A stretch of 64,000 nt of DNA, from positions 310,001 through 374,000 of the forward strand of contig JACKER010000009.1 of assembly GCA_020632925.1 (NCBI GenBank). The letters are read 5' to 3'. The notes beneath the pieces were generated by a model. That model was not told the DNA's origin and did no database searches. It saw only the letters and a list, made by a program, of their open reading frames with translations. Made by a program: the position numbers and the translations under genes. This document shows positions 43,773 to 52,287 of the stretch, one piece after another. The DNA comes from Alphaproteobacteria bacterium. Its GTDB lineage: Bacteria; Myxococcota_A; UBA796; GCA-2862545. The stretch's first letter is position 1, and each line of letters begins with the position of its first letter.

Positions 43773-44513
43773 ATGCGCGTCACCATCGTGGGACCGGGGC
43801 GGCTGGGGAGGTCGCTGCACCACTGGCTGCGCGAGGCGCACGTCCCCGTGGCGCTCGCGGGTCGCGGGGATCCGGTCCCGGAGGCCGACGTCGTGCTGCT
43901 CTGCGTGCCCGACCGCACGTTGCCGGACGTCGCCGCCGCCCTGCCCGTCGGCCCGGTGGTCCTGCACTGCTCCGGGGCCGCGGAGCTCGACGTGCTGCGG
44001 CCGCACGTCCGCATCGGCAGCCTCCACCCGCTGATGACGTTCCCGGGCCCCGAGGTCGCGTTGCCCGACCCCACCCAGGTGCCCGCCGCGGTGGCGGGGA
44101 CCGACGAGGCCCGTCGTGTGGCCACCGAGCTCGCCCACCTGCTGGGCTTCCACCCGTTCGAGGTGCCCGGCGACCGCCGCCTCTACCACGCCTCCGCCGT
44201 CCTCGTCGGCAACCTGCTCACGGTGCTGGCGTGCGACGCGGTGACCCTGCTCCGCGCGGCGGGTGTGGCCGAGGAGGACGCGCGCCGGGTGTGGTTGCCG
44301 CTCGCCGAGCGCTCGCTGCGGAACGCGCCGCTGGGGCTCGATCGGGCGCTGACCGGACCCATCGCGAGGGGCGACACGACCACCCTCCAGGCCCACCTGG
44401 ACGCGATGCGCTCCGCGGGACTTCCGGAGCTGGCTCGGGTGTACGAGGGGTTGTTGGAGCACGCGGCCAGGGCGTTGGAGGAGGACCGTCGCCGCCACTC
44501 GAACGGAGCGTGA
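43773..44513 (+). CDS. DUF2520 / Rossmann-fold oxidoreductase-like protein
   Basis: 246 aa. MRVTIVGPGRLGRSLHHWL is an N-terminal NAD(P)-binding Rossmann motif, followed by VLLCVPDRTLPDVAAALPVGPVVLHCSGAA. The C-terminal half with YHASAVLVGNLLTVLACDAVTLL is the DUF2520 helical domain, the plan of the bacterial Rossmann/DUF2520 family related to ketopantoate reductase-like enzymes. ATG 43773 follows GGGGGAGGAC. It is divergent from the enoyl-CoA hydratase by 45 bases. The substrate is not known. Confidence 0.9.
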   Translation: MRVTIVGPGRLGRSLHHWLREAHVPVALAGRGDPVPEADVVLLCVPDRTLPDVAAALPVGPVVLHCSGAAELDVLRPHVRIGSLHPLMTFPGPEVALPDPTQVPAAVAGTDEARRVATELAHLLGFHPFEVPGDRRLYHASAVLVGNLLTVLACDAVTLLRAAGVAEEDARRVWLPLAERSLRNAPLGLDRALTGPIARGDTTTLQAHLDAMRSAGLPELARVYEGLLEHAARALEEDRRRHSNGA

Positions 44514-44584
44514 CACCGCGAGACACCAGCGAGCGCTTGTCCGCGCCGAAGGTGGTGCTAACGTTCGGACAGAGGACGACCCCG

Positions 44585-44767
44585 ATGCTCGACGCCTACA
44601 TCATCGACAGGATTCGGCGGGAGCGGGAGCAGGCGGAGCAGCGTGATGCCCGTCTGCCGCTGCCTCTCGAGGATCGCCCGTACCCGGAGTCGCCACGGCC
44701 GGCGCCCGAACACGACGACAAGCCGAAGGAAGAACGCGGCTCCGTCGTGATCGACTTCCAGTTGTAG
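44585..44767 (+). CDS. small charged protein, 60 aa
   Basis: 60 aa. It begins MLDAYIIDRIRREREQAEQR, a helix of alternating charge, and ends with ERGSVVIDFQL, so both ends look conserved around a disordered Pro/Glu/Asp linker. I recall small proteins of this shape (Y-I-I-D/E-R-I-R/K start, V-x-I-D-F/Y end) in Myxococcota, with no known function. It sits 71 bases after the DUF2520 gene and before rpmB. Confidence is limited because the protein is short, but the frame has no other use and codon bias fits. Confidence 0.6.
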   Translation: MLDAYIIDRIRREREQAEQRDARLPLPLEDRPYPESPRPAPEHDDKPKEERGSVVIDFQL

Positions 44768-44785
44768 CTCCGGGAAGCACGAACA

Positions 44786-44810
44786 GGCGCACGGACCTCG
44801 TCCGTACGCC
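44786..44810. terminator. possible bidirectional hairpin terminator
   Basis: GGCGCACGGAC-CTC-GTCCGTACGCC forms an 11-base stem with one mismatch, placed between the converging 3' ends of the 60-aa gene and rpmB. No long T-run follows on either strand, so termination is uncertain. Confidence 0.45.
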
Positions 44811-44839
44811 CTTCCTGCGCGGCCACCCCGGAGGGGAGC

Positions 44840-45076
44840 CTAGAACTTCGAGAGATCGATCCCGAGCTCGGTCGCGTACGCGTCGAGCCCCTTGCGATCG
44901 ATGGTGCGCATCGCGGACGTGGACAGCCGGATGCGGACGAAGCGCTGACCGGCCTCCCACCACAGGCGCTTGGCCTGGAGGTTGGGCAGCTGGCGACGCA
45001 GGGTCTTGATGTTCGAGTGGGAGACGCGGTTCGCCACATTGGGGCGCTTACCGGTCAGGACGCAACGACGGGCCAT
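44840..45076 (-). CDS. rpmB: 50S ribosomal protein bL28
   Basis: 78 aa, the typical L28 length. ARRCVLTGKRPNVANRVSHSNIKTLRRQLPNL is the family N-terminus, and VRIRLSTSAMRTIDRKGLD the C-terminal part. The zinc-binding cysteine pair seen in some L28 variants is absent (single Cys), so this is a non-zinc form. ATG 45076 is the obvious start. It converges with the 60-aa gene. Confidence 0.97.
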   Translation of the reverse strand: MARRCVLTGKRPNVANRVSHSNIKTLRRQLPNLQAKRLWWEAGQRFVRIRLSTSAMRTIDRKGLDAYATELGIDLSKF

Positions 45077-45149
45077 GATGGATCTCCGGAACCCGGCGGC
45101 CGTAACCGCCACCCCCCGGAACCGCAACCGACGGGAGTCGGCGGAACGG

Positions 45150-46469
45150 TCACTCCTGCGGATCCCCGGTGTCCCACCGTCCGCGCAGGGCGTCGAGCAG
45201 CGACGAGCGGGACAGCGGCAGCGTGACCGTGGCCAGGTCGGGCCAGGTGGTCTCGGGCGTGCGATCGACGACGAGCACGCAGGGGACCTCGGCGCCGCTC
45301 GCCTCCCGGGCCTGGCGGAACCACCGCGCCAACCCGAGGCCGGATGGACGGCCATCGCTCGACAGCAGCTCCGCCACCAGACCGTCCCCGTCGACCTCCG
45401 AGGCCAGCAGCAGGTCTCCCGGGTCCGTGGTGACCCGCAGCACGTAGTCGTCGTTGCAGAGCAGCTGGGTGACCGCGTCGCACACGGGCTGGGTGCCCAC
45501 CACCCACAAGGTCCGCGTGCGTTTTCGGGGTCGCGAGCGGGACTGCGAGGGCACCGCCAGCCACAGGTCGAAGGACACCCCGTGCGGTGTCGGGAAGGCC
45601 TGCAGCTCGGCGCCGATCGTCTGCAACAGGGCCCGATCGAGCGACAGATCGATCTCGGGCGACAGGCCCTTGCCCGTGTCGCGGCCGATCACGCCGATCC
45701 GGACGAGCACGCGTCCGCGCAACCGGGTGCCGCGGAGGTGGATCGCGGTCCGCCCGGAGGTCTCGAGCGCCTGGCGCACGAGGCTCGAGAGCACCCGCAC
45801 GAGCAGCGGATGCTCGGCCGACACCGCGAGGTCGGAAGGCTCGATCCGCACCATCACCCGATCGCTCCGAGGGCCGACCAGGTCGAGCGCATCGCTCACC
45901 GCAGCCGTCAACGAGGCCGACTCGGCGTGGCGCAAGGTGGTCCGGCCCACCGAGCGGAGGTTGCGCAGGGTGGCGGTGACACGGCGCGCGTGGGCCACCG
46001 CGATCTCCAGGTGGCGGCGCACCATCGCCGGATCCTGCACACCGAGCTCGAGCAGCAGCTCCATGCGGCCCTGGACGACGGCCATCGGGTCGGTCAGCTC
46101 TCGCGCCAGACCGCCCGCGAGGTCGGCGTCCGCGTCGCGCAGTCGACGGCCGTTGCGGGCCTGGTCCACCACCTGCCACGCCGTCACGTCGTGAACACCG
46201 AGCACGGTCTCGTCCTCGCGCGAGGACACCACCGCGATGGCGACGACGCGCCCGTCCATCGTCCAGCGCCGCTCGTCGACGCCGACCCAGCCTGCGCCCG
46301 CGACCCAGACCCACGCCTCGCGCTCGTCCGGATGGAGCAGGTCCGCGATCGCTCGCCCTACGCAGGGAGAGCCCGACCATGCCGTCGCCGCACGGATCCT
46401 GCCGTCCGTGCCCACCACGAGCTGGCCGTGGACGGCGCGCCGGCCGACGGTGGGCGAAGTGGAATCCAC
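45150..46469 (-). CDS. histidine-kinase-like protein lacking its phospho-His, with receiver-like tail
   Basis: 439 aa. The N-terminus (about 10-100) is PAS-like. The middle is a DHp/ATPase pair: GLARELTDPMAVVQGRMELLLE aligns with the H-box (usual A-H-E-L/I-x-N/D-P-L), but the His is Arg. The N-box is LSSLVRQALE where two Asn residues are expected, and DTGKGLSPE is a remaining G-box. The C-terminal 100 residues (WVVGTQPVCDAVTQLLC...) resemble a receiver without a clear phospho-Asp. It is therefore probably a non-phosphorylating sensor or allosteric partner. The GTG start at 46469 is weak and may be later. No response regulator is adjacent. Confidence 0.72.
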   Translation of the reverse strand: MDSTSPTVGRRAVHGQLVVGTDGRIRAATAWSGSPCVGRAIADLLHPDEREAWVWVAGAGWVGVDERRWTMDGRVVAIAVVSSREDETVLGVHDVTAWQVVDQARNGRRLRDADADLAGGLARELTDPMAVVQGRMELLLELGVQDPAMVRRHLEIAVAHARRVTATLRNLRSVGRTTLRHAESASLTAAVSDALDLVGPRSDRVMVRIEPSDLAVSAEHPLLVRVLSSLVRQALETSGRTAIHLRGTRLRGRVLVRIGVIGRDTGKGLSPEIDLSLDRALLQTIGAELQAFPTPHGVSFDLWLAVPSQSRSRPRKRTRTLWVVGTQPVCDAVTQLLCNDDYVLRVTTDPGDLLLASEVDGDGLVAELLSSDGRPSGLGLARWFRQAREASGAEVPCVLVVDRTPETTWPDLATVTLPLSRSSLLDALRGRWDTGDPQE

Positions 46470-46506
46470 GCCCCCATCATACAGGAGGACCGCCGATCGA
46501 CGTCGC

Positions 46507-47010
46507 TCAGGGGGCAGCGATCCAGAGGCCCCCGCCGGAGACCTTGAGCGGCACGGTCTCGACGACCTGGTCCTCGTCCACCGTGGAGCGACCGGTCCGC
46601 AGGTCCCAGCCCCACCCGTGCCAGGGGCAGGTCAGCACGGCACCGTCGAGCACGCCGTCGCCGAGCGGCCCCCCGGCGTGCGGGCACGTCCCGTCCACCG
46701 CGAGGAAGGTCCCGTCCACGTTCGCCACGGCGACGGGACGCTCGCCGACCAGCACCTCCACCACCGAACCCGCCGGCACCTCCTCCACCCCGAGGACCCG
46801 CACCCAACCGTCGAGCGACTCCTCGCTGGACGGCGGGGCGGGCGCCGGACGCGGGGTCGGCGGTGCCTGCTCCTGGGGCGGCTGGGACGCCGTCGAGCTC
46901 GTCGCGTCCCGATCCAGCCAGGTGAACAGCCCCAGCGCGCGCCGCACCTTGGACCTGAGGCCCGTCTTCCGGCCGACCAACACCCAGCGAAGCCACTGTC
47001 GAGCTGCCAC
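46507..47010 (-). CDS. Rieske [2Fe-2S] protein
   Basis: 167 aa. The Rieske cluster motifs are CPHAGG and CPWHGWGW (two Cys, two His), in a C-terminal domain of about 100 residues. The N-terminus is basic and non-hydrophobic; a Pro/Ala-rich linker (about 40-65) separates it from the Rieske domain. It could be a ferredoxin-type electron carrier for an oxygenase or a membrane-associated redox chain; no oxygenase is adjacent. The GTG at 47010 follows GAGGGGACG. It is divergent from the lytic transglycosylase gene. Confidence 0.92.
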   Translation of the reverse strand: MAARQWLRWVLVGRKTGLRSKVRRALGLFTWLDRDATSSTASQPPQEQAPPTPRPAPAPPSSEESLDGWVRVLGVEEVPAGSVVEVLVGERPVAVANVDGTFLAVDGTCPHAGGPLGDGVLDGAVLTCPWHGWGWDLRTGRSTVDEDQVVETVPLKVSGGGLWIAAP

Positions 47011-47090
47011 CGTCCCCTCGCGAGGGCGCAGCTAACCCGACCTGGGGCGGGTGTCGGAACACTTCACCTCGACATCACTTGAAGGAACCC

Positions 47091-47119
47091 TTGACAGATC
47101 GCCTTGGAGCTGATCCAAT
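47091..47119 (+). promoter_or_regulatory. sigma-70-type promoter for the lytic transglycosylase gene
   Basis: TTGACA (47091-47096, consensus -35), a 17-base spacer, and TCCAAT (47114-47119, four of six -10 matches). It lies about 120 bases upstream of the transglycosylase start in the largest promoter-like gap of this region. Functional use is inferred. Confidence 0.55.
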
Positions 47120-47241
47120 GCCCATGCCGCATTCTCCCCCGCGCGCCCCTCCCCGCCCCTCCCCCCGGCCTCTGACATCCCATGACGCACACCAGTGGAA
47201 CTTCCTGGCATGCTGATGGTCCTCCCCCCCCGAGGAACACG

Positions 47242-49869
47242 TTGCGCCTGATCTGCTCCATCGGTGGGCTGCTGTCCCTGGTGTGGGCCGCGTCTGCTGG
47301 CACGGCTGCCACGCCCGACGTGGTGGATCCGCCGACGCCCCCGGACGCCGACGACGGCGGGACCTGGCTCCCCGGGACGCTCGCCACACTGCCCGAGACG
47401 GAGCTCCCCGACGCGTCCGTCGATCGGATCCGTCAGCACCTGGAGGCGGGCGACACGGACCGGGCGCTCCGCGACGCACGCCGCCTGGCCGAAGCGCGCC
47501 GGTGGGGTCGCGAGCGCGACAGCGCCTGGATGGTGGTGGGCGTGCTCGAGCAGGAGCGAGGCCACCACAACCTCGCGAGCGAGGCGTTCACCCGCGTGCG
47601 GCTGGCCGACGGCCCGCTGACCCCGCTCGCCGCGTTCTACGAGGCCGAGGAGGATCTGGCGCGAGGGCGTCCCTGGGCGACGATCAAGGAGTGCGAGACG
47701 GTCGTTCAGCGCTGGCCGGGCGACGAGCACGCCGCGGACTGCGTTCGCCTCACGGCCGTCGCGCACGCCTCCCTCGGGCGGACCACCTCGGCTCGGGAGG
47801 CCGCCGCGGCGTACGACGAGGACCACCCCAAGGGTCCGATCGGCGAGCAGATCGAGCTGCACCTGGCCCTCCGTCAGGCCGAGCAGCACCCCGAGCAGGC
47901 CGTCCCGGCGCTCGCTGCGCTGTCGGTCGACCACGCCGCCGCCCTGACCGGGAGGCTCGCGGAGCAGACGCTCGACGAGCTCCACGCTCAGGGCATCGAG
48001 ACCGCCACCCTCCCGACCGATCCGGCCTCCAGGATGCGGCGAGCGGTCTCCCTCCGCGACAGTGGCCGGCGCGACGACGCCTGGCGCATGTTCGAGGAGC
48101 TCCGCACGCTCGGCGCCACCGATCCCGTTGTCGCCCGCTGGGTCACGGACAACGAGGAGCGCTTCGCCTGGCGGTGCTGGCGCTGGGACGAGCTGGCGGA
48201 CCTGTACGGCCGCGCCTACGCGGAGACCCCACGCGCCGACACGGCCCACGACCGATACCGGGTGCTGGTCCGCGGCTCCCGCTTCGACGAGGCCGCGACG
48301 CTCGCCCTCGAGATGCAGACGAAGTGGCCCACCAGCGGGGACTGGCGGCGCTCCCAGGAGGACGTGGGACGCACGCTGATGCTCGCCGGGCGGTACCCGG
48401 AGGCCGTGACCCAGTTCGACGTCGTCGTGGCCCGCGGCGGATGGACCGGGCGTCGCGCTCGCTTCCTCGCAGGGTTCGCGTCGCTGATGGCGGGGGACGC
48501 GAAGGGGGCGATCGACCGTCTCGACCCGGCGGTGGCGGCCGGCGGTGACGGCGAGGTCGAAGCCAGGTACTGGCGGGCCCGCGCGCTGGACGCCCTCGAG
48601 CGCACGGAGGACGCTGCGGCGGATCGCGCCTGGGTGCTGTCCGAGCACCCCTGGTCCTGGTACGCGACGCTGCTGCATCAGTCGGATCCGGACCTGCCCG
48701 CGGTCACGCCCTGGTCCCGCGACGGCCGCTGGCCGGGTGTGCTCGAGCCCGCGGTCCACAGCGATCCCCTCGCCACCTACGGCGCGACCTCCTCCTTCGG
48801 AGCCACCGAGCAAGCCCCCCGTTGGACGGTCGGCGCTCTCCCCGCCGTGATCGAGCCAGACCTGCGCCCCCCCTCGGCGGGCTTCGCGAGCTGGGCGTTC
48901 ACCGTCGGTGCGCCGCTGGCGCCGTCCACGGACGCCTTCGGCGACGTCCTCGCCCCGCGCCTGGAGACCAACCCGATCGAGCCGCCCCCCTCGTACCGCG
49001 CGAGCGCCTCGTTCGACCCGGACACCGCCCGACGCGCGCTGCGACAGCTCGCCGACGACAACGGCAAGGACTTCCCGGGCCTGCTCGAGATCGCCGACCT
49101 CGCCTCCGTGGGCCTGTACGACCTCGCCGGCACCCGGATGTCCGAGTTCTACGAGACCCAGCGCAAGCGCAGCCGTGCCGGCGTGTCGGCGGCGCGCAAG
49201 CTCCTGTCGCAGCCCGCGGAGCTGTGGCGCAACGCGTTCCTGGCGAGCCGCGACCACCACCACACCGCCCGGCAGGTCTACGGGGTCTGGGAGAAGGTCG
49301 AGGATCCCGAGGCCGCCCGCGACCTGATGCGTCTGGGGTACCCGCTCGCGCACGACCGCTTCGTGTGGGCCCACGGCCGCGACCACGACGTCGACCCACT
49401 CCTCGTGATGGGCCTGATGCGCCAGGAATCGACGTACAACCCCACCGCCACGTCCCACGCCGGCGCGCGGGGCGCGATGCAGATCATGCCGCGCACGGGA
49501 CACCTGCTCGCCGACCTCGTCCACGACGTGCAGTTCACCGCGGGCGACCTCGAGGACCCCGTGTTCGCCGTGGGGTACGGCATCCGCTACCTCGGCCTGC
49601 TGCTCGACCGGTACGAGGGCGCGTACCCGCTCGCCGTCGCCTCGTACAACGGCGGTCCGCACAACGTGTCCGCCTGGCTGGGCGGCACCGGCCTCGACGT
49701 GCCCACCGACGTGTTCGTCGAGCACATCCCGTTCCGCGAGACCCGTGACTACGTCAAGAAGGTCAGCGAGGGGTATGCGGTCTACGTCGATCTGTACGCC
49801 CCCGAGCGGTCCCGCATCCGCGTCCCGCCCCACCCCACCGGCAACCACCCCGACATCGTCGACTTCTGA
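47242..49869 (+). CDS. slt: soluble lytic murein transglycosylase (Slt-type)
   Basis: 875 aa. A TTG at 47242 with GAGGA upstream gives a good signal peptide (LRLICSIGGLLSLVWAASAGTAA); an in-frame ATG at 47182 would put 20 polar residues first. The long helical middle (about 100-680) is a TPR/superhelix scaffold. The C-terminal SLT domain has VMGLMRQESTYNPTATSHAGARGAMQIMP with the catalytic Glu in RQES (about residue 729), and ASYNGGPHNV. It cleaves peptidoglycan to anhydromuropeptides in the periplasm. The five-haem cytochrome gene starts within its stop (TGATG). Confidence 0.93.
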   Translation: MRLICSIGGLLSLVWAASAGTAATPDVVDPPTPPDADDGGTWLPGTLATLPETELPDASVDRIRQHLEAGDTDRALRDARRLAEARRWGRERDSAWMVVGVLEQERGHHNLASEAFTRVRLADGPLTPLAAFYEAEEDLARGRPWATIKECETVVQRWPGDEHAADCVRLTAVAHASLGRTTSAREAAAAYDEDHPKGPIGEQIELHLALRQAEQHPEQAVPALAALSVDHAAALTGRLAEQTLDELHAQGIETATLPTDPASRMRRAVSLRDSGRRDDAWRMFEELRTLGATDPVVARWVTDNEERFAWRCWRWDELADLYGRAYAETPRADTAHDRYRVLVRGSRFDEAATLALEMQTKWPTSGDWRRSQEDVGRTLMLAGRYPEAVTQFDVVVARGGWTGRRARFLAGFASLMAGDAKGAIDRLDPAVAAGGDGEVEARYWRARALDALERTEDAAADRAWVLSEHPWSWYATLLHQSDPDLPAVTPWSRDGRWPGVLEPAVHSDPLATYGATSSFGATEQAPRWTVGALPAVIEPDLRPPSAGFASWAFTVGAPLAPSTDAFGDVLAPRLETNPIEPPPSYRASASFDPDTARRALRQLADDNGKDFPGLLEIADLASVGLYDLAGTRMSEFYETQRKRSRAGVSAARKLLSQPAELWRNAFLASRDHHHTARQVYGVWEKVEDPEAARDLMRLGYPLAHDRFVWAHGRDHDVDPLLVMGLMRQESTYNPTATSHAGARGAMQIMPRTGHLLADLVHDVQFTAGDLEDPVFAVGYGIRYLGLLLDRYEGAYPLAVASYNGGPHNVSAWLGGTGLDVPTDVFVEHIPFRETRDYVKKVSEGYAVYVDLYAPERSRIRVPPHPTGNHPDIVDF

Positions 49870-51002
49870 TGCGCCTGCTGCTGTTGTGCCTGGCGGCGAC
49901 CGCCTTCGCGGCTCGACGCAAGGTCGAGCCCGTCCCCGAACCCGATCCCGAGCCCGTCGTCGAGGTCCCGGAGCACCGTGGTCCGCTCTTCCCGGCCACC
50001 CTGCCCCTCGACCCCGGCGCCACTCCCGGCGGCCTCGCCCACAGCGGTGCCCAGGCCTGCGCCGCCTGCCACCCGCGTGCCTGGACCAGCTGGTCCGCGA
50101 GCGCGCACGCCGGCCCGCCGAGCGAGGCGCTGCTCCGTGCGGCGACGGGGCTCGCCGGTTGCACCACCTGCCACCTCCCCCTGATCGATCAGCAGGCCGA
50201 GCTCGAGACGGTGCTGGAGGGGCGACTGGATCAGGTGGATCGGCGCCCCAACCCCACCTTCGACCCCACGGCCTGGCTCGAGGGCGTGACCTGCGCCGCC
50301 TGCCACGTCCGCTCGGGGGCCGTGCTGGCGTCCACCCCCGAGGACGCGCTGCGTCCGGCGCCCCACCTGCTACGCTTCGCGACCGAGCTCGCCGGGGTCC
50401 GCGGTTGCGCCGCCTGCCACGAGCTGCGTCTCGAGGGTGCCGCCGAGCCGCTGTACGACACGGTCGGAGAGTGGGAGCGCGCCGGCTTCGCCGACAACGG
50501 CATCTCGTGCCTGGACTGTCACGGCGGGGGCGCGGCGGACGGCGGGACCCCGAGCCACGACGTGGGGCGCTCGCTGGACGAGGGTCTCAGCGTGCTGCTC
50601 GCCGCCCCACGGCTGGTCGTCGAGCGCGGTGGTGCACCCCTCCCCGTGGTGCTGACGCTGGTGAACACCGGCTCGGGGCACGCGATCCCCACCGGCAGCC
50701 CGTGGAAGGGCCTGCGGGTCCACCTCCACGTCGTCGGTCCGCCCGATCGCAAGGGCGTGCTCGCCAAGGGCCCCGAGGCGACACTCGACCTCGTTCGCAC
50801 CCTCGCCGTCGAGCCCCCGTTCGCCACCACGGCGGATCGGAGGTTGGCGCCGGGCGCGAGCGCCGAGCTGCCCCTCGATCTGGCGCTCCCCGACGACGCG
50901 CCGCCCGGGAGCTGGGAGCTCGTGCTCGAGGTGCGCGAGACCGTGCAGGGGGAAGACGGAGCCACGCGCCTCGAGCGGCGATGGCCGCTGCGGGTGGAGT
51001 GA
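49869..51002 (+). CDS. periplasmic pentahaem cytochrome c
   Basis: 377 aa with an N-terminal signal peptide (MRLLLLCLAATAFAA). Five CxxCH haem motifs are present: CAACH, CTTCH, CAACH, CAACH and CLDCH, in the first half and middle of the protein. This resembles cytochrome c554/NrfH-related electron-transfer proteins. The C-terminal 120 residues are a haem-free beta-rich domain (LVLEVRETVQGEDG). It would carry electrons in the periplasm; partner unknown. The ATG overlaps the slt stop, an unusual pairing of a wall hydrolase with a cytochrome. Confidence 0.92.
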   Translation: MRLLLLCLAATAFAARRKVEPVPEPDPEPVVEVPEHRGPLFPATLPLDPGATPGGLAHSGAQACAACHPRAWTSWSASAHAGPPSEALLRAATGLAGCTTCHLPLIDQQAELETVLEGRLDQVDRRPNPTFDPTAWLEGVTCAACHVRSGAVLASTPEDALRPAPHLLRFATELAGVRGCAACHELRLEGAAEPLYDTVGEWERAGFADNGISCLDCHGGGAADGGTPSHDVGRSLDEGLSVLLAAPRLVVERGGAPLPVVLTLVNTGSGHAIPTGSPWKGLRVHLHVVGPPDRKGVLAKGPEATLDLVRTLAVEPPFATTADRRLAPGASAELPLDLALPDDAPPGSWELVLEVRETVQGEDGATRLERRWPLRVE

Positions 51003-51069
51003 TCCGCGGCTTCCTCTCCGCGGCCAGGGAGGTTATCGTCGCGTGCGCGCAGCGACCGCCGGGAGTTCG

Positions 51070-52281
51070 ATGCTCAAGTTCCATGCCCGCACCGACGTAG
51101 GGCTGAAGCGGAAGCACAACGAGGACTCCCTCCTCGCCGCGGAGGAATTCGGCGTCTTCGTGGTGGCGGACGGCGTCGGCGGCCGCAAGGCGGGGGAGCT
51201 CGCCTCCGCGATCACCGTGAACACGTTCCAGAGCTACGCCCCGCAGATCAAGGCGGCCCTCGACGCGTTCGCGAGCAACACGGGGCGCGACTCGCGCAAC
51301 GCGGTGCTCCAGCTGCTGGACCAGGCCGCGAACGCCGCCAGCCGCCGGGTGTACGAAGCGGCCACGGCCACCGGCCGCCAGGGCATGACCACGACGCTGG
51401 TCGCCGCGGTGATCGGGGGCGGCGCCGCCTTCGTGGTGCACGTCGGCGACTCCCGCGCGTACCTCGTGCGCGAGGGCGAGCTGCGGCAGCTCACGGAAGA
51501 CCACTCGATGGTCAACGAGCTGATCCGCACGGGCGCGATGACCCGCGAGGACGCCGCCACCAGCCGGTACCGCAACGTCATCACCCGCGCGGTCGGGCTG
51601 TACCCGAACGTCCGCACCGACACGCTGCACGTCGAGCTGATCGACGGCGACCGCCTCCTGCTGTGCAGCGACGGCCTGTCGGACATGGTGGAGCCCCAGG
51701 AGACGCTCGAGCTCATCCTCCAGCCGAACCTGACGCAGGCGGTCGACAACCTGATCCAGTCGGCGCTCGATCACGGCGGGCGCGACAACGTCACCGTGAT
51801 CGCCATCGAGCCGGAGGCGGTGCTCGAGGCCGAGGCGGTCGCCGCCCGCGCGAAGGCGATGGAGGCGCTGTTCCTGTTCGAGGATCTGCCCTTCCACGCC
51901 CGCCTGCGCGTCGGCCGCATCGTCAACGAGCTGTTCGTGACGCCGAACCAGACGATCGTGCGGCAGGGCGAGATGGGCGACACGCTGTTCGTCGTCGTCC
52001 AGGGCACGTTCTCCGTCCAGGTCGACGGGCACGAGGTCGCCACGCTGCACGAGGGCGAGCACTTCGGCGAGCTGGCGCTCGTGGACACCGATCCGCGCTC
52101 GGCCTCGATCGTGGCCAAGGGCTTCGGGCACCTGCTCACCATCGAGCGGGACGCGCTGCGCGAGTACTGCATGATGGAGCCGGCGCTGGGCAACCTCGTG
52201 CTGTGGAAGCTCGTGGCCACCCTCGGCCGCCGCCTGCGCCAGATGAACGTCCAGTACGCCGCCGCGACCTCGCAGGAGTAG
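51070..52281 (+). CDS. PP2C protein phosphatase fused to cyclic-nucleotide-binding domain
   Basis: 403 aa. Residues 1-245 are a PP2C/SpoIIE-like serine/threonine phosphatase: RTDVGLKRKHNEDS at the N-terminus, VVADGVGGRKAGE (metal Asp), VVHVGDSRAYLVREG, LLLCSDGLSDM and DNVTVI. Residues about 270-390 form a cNMP-binding fold (QGEMGDTLFVVVQGTFSVQVDGHEVATLHEGEHFGELALVDTDPRSASIVA). It would dephosphorylate Ser/Thr targets under cyclic-nucleotide control. ATG 51070 follows GGGAG. The MqnA/MqnD-like gene follows 6 bases later. Confidence 0.95.
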   Translation: MLKFHARTDVGLKRKHNEDSLLAAEEFGVFVVADGVGGRKAGELASAITVNTFQSYAPQIKAALDAFASNTGRDSRNAVLQLLDQAANAASRRVYEAATATGRQGMTTTLVAAVIGGGAAFVVHVGDSRAYLVREGELRQLTEDHSMVNELIRTGAMTREDAATSRYRNVITRAVGLYPNVRTDTLHVELIDGDRLLLCSDGLSDMVEPQETLELILQPNLTQAVDNLIQSALDHGGRDNVTVIAIEPEAVLEAEAVAARAKAMEALFLFEDLPFHARLRVGRIVNELFVTPNQTIVRQGEMGDTLFVVVQGTFSVQVDGHEVATLHEGEHFGELALVDTDPRSASIVAKGFGHLLTIERDALREYCMMEPALGNLVLWKLVATLGRRLRQMNVQYAAATSQE

Positions 52282-52287
52282 GGTCGG

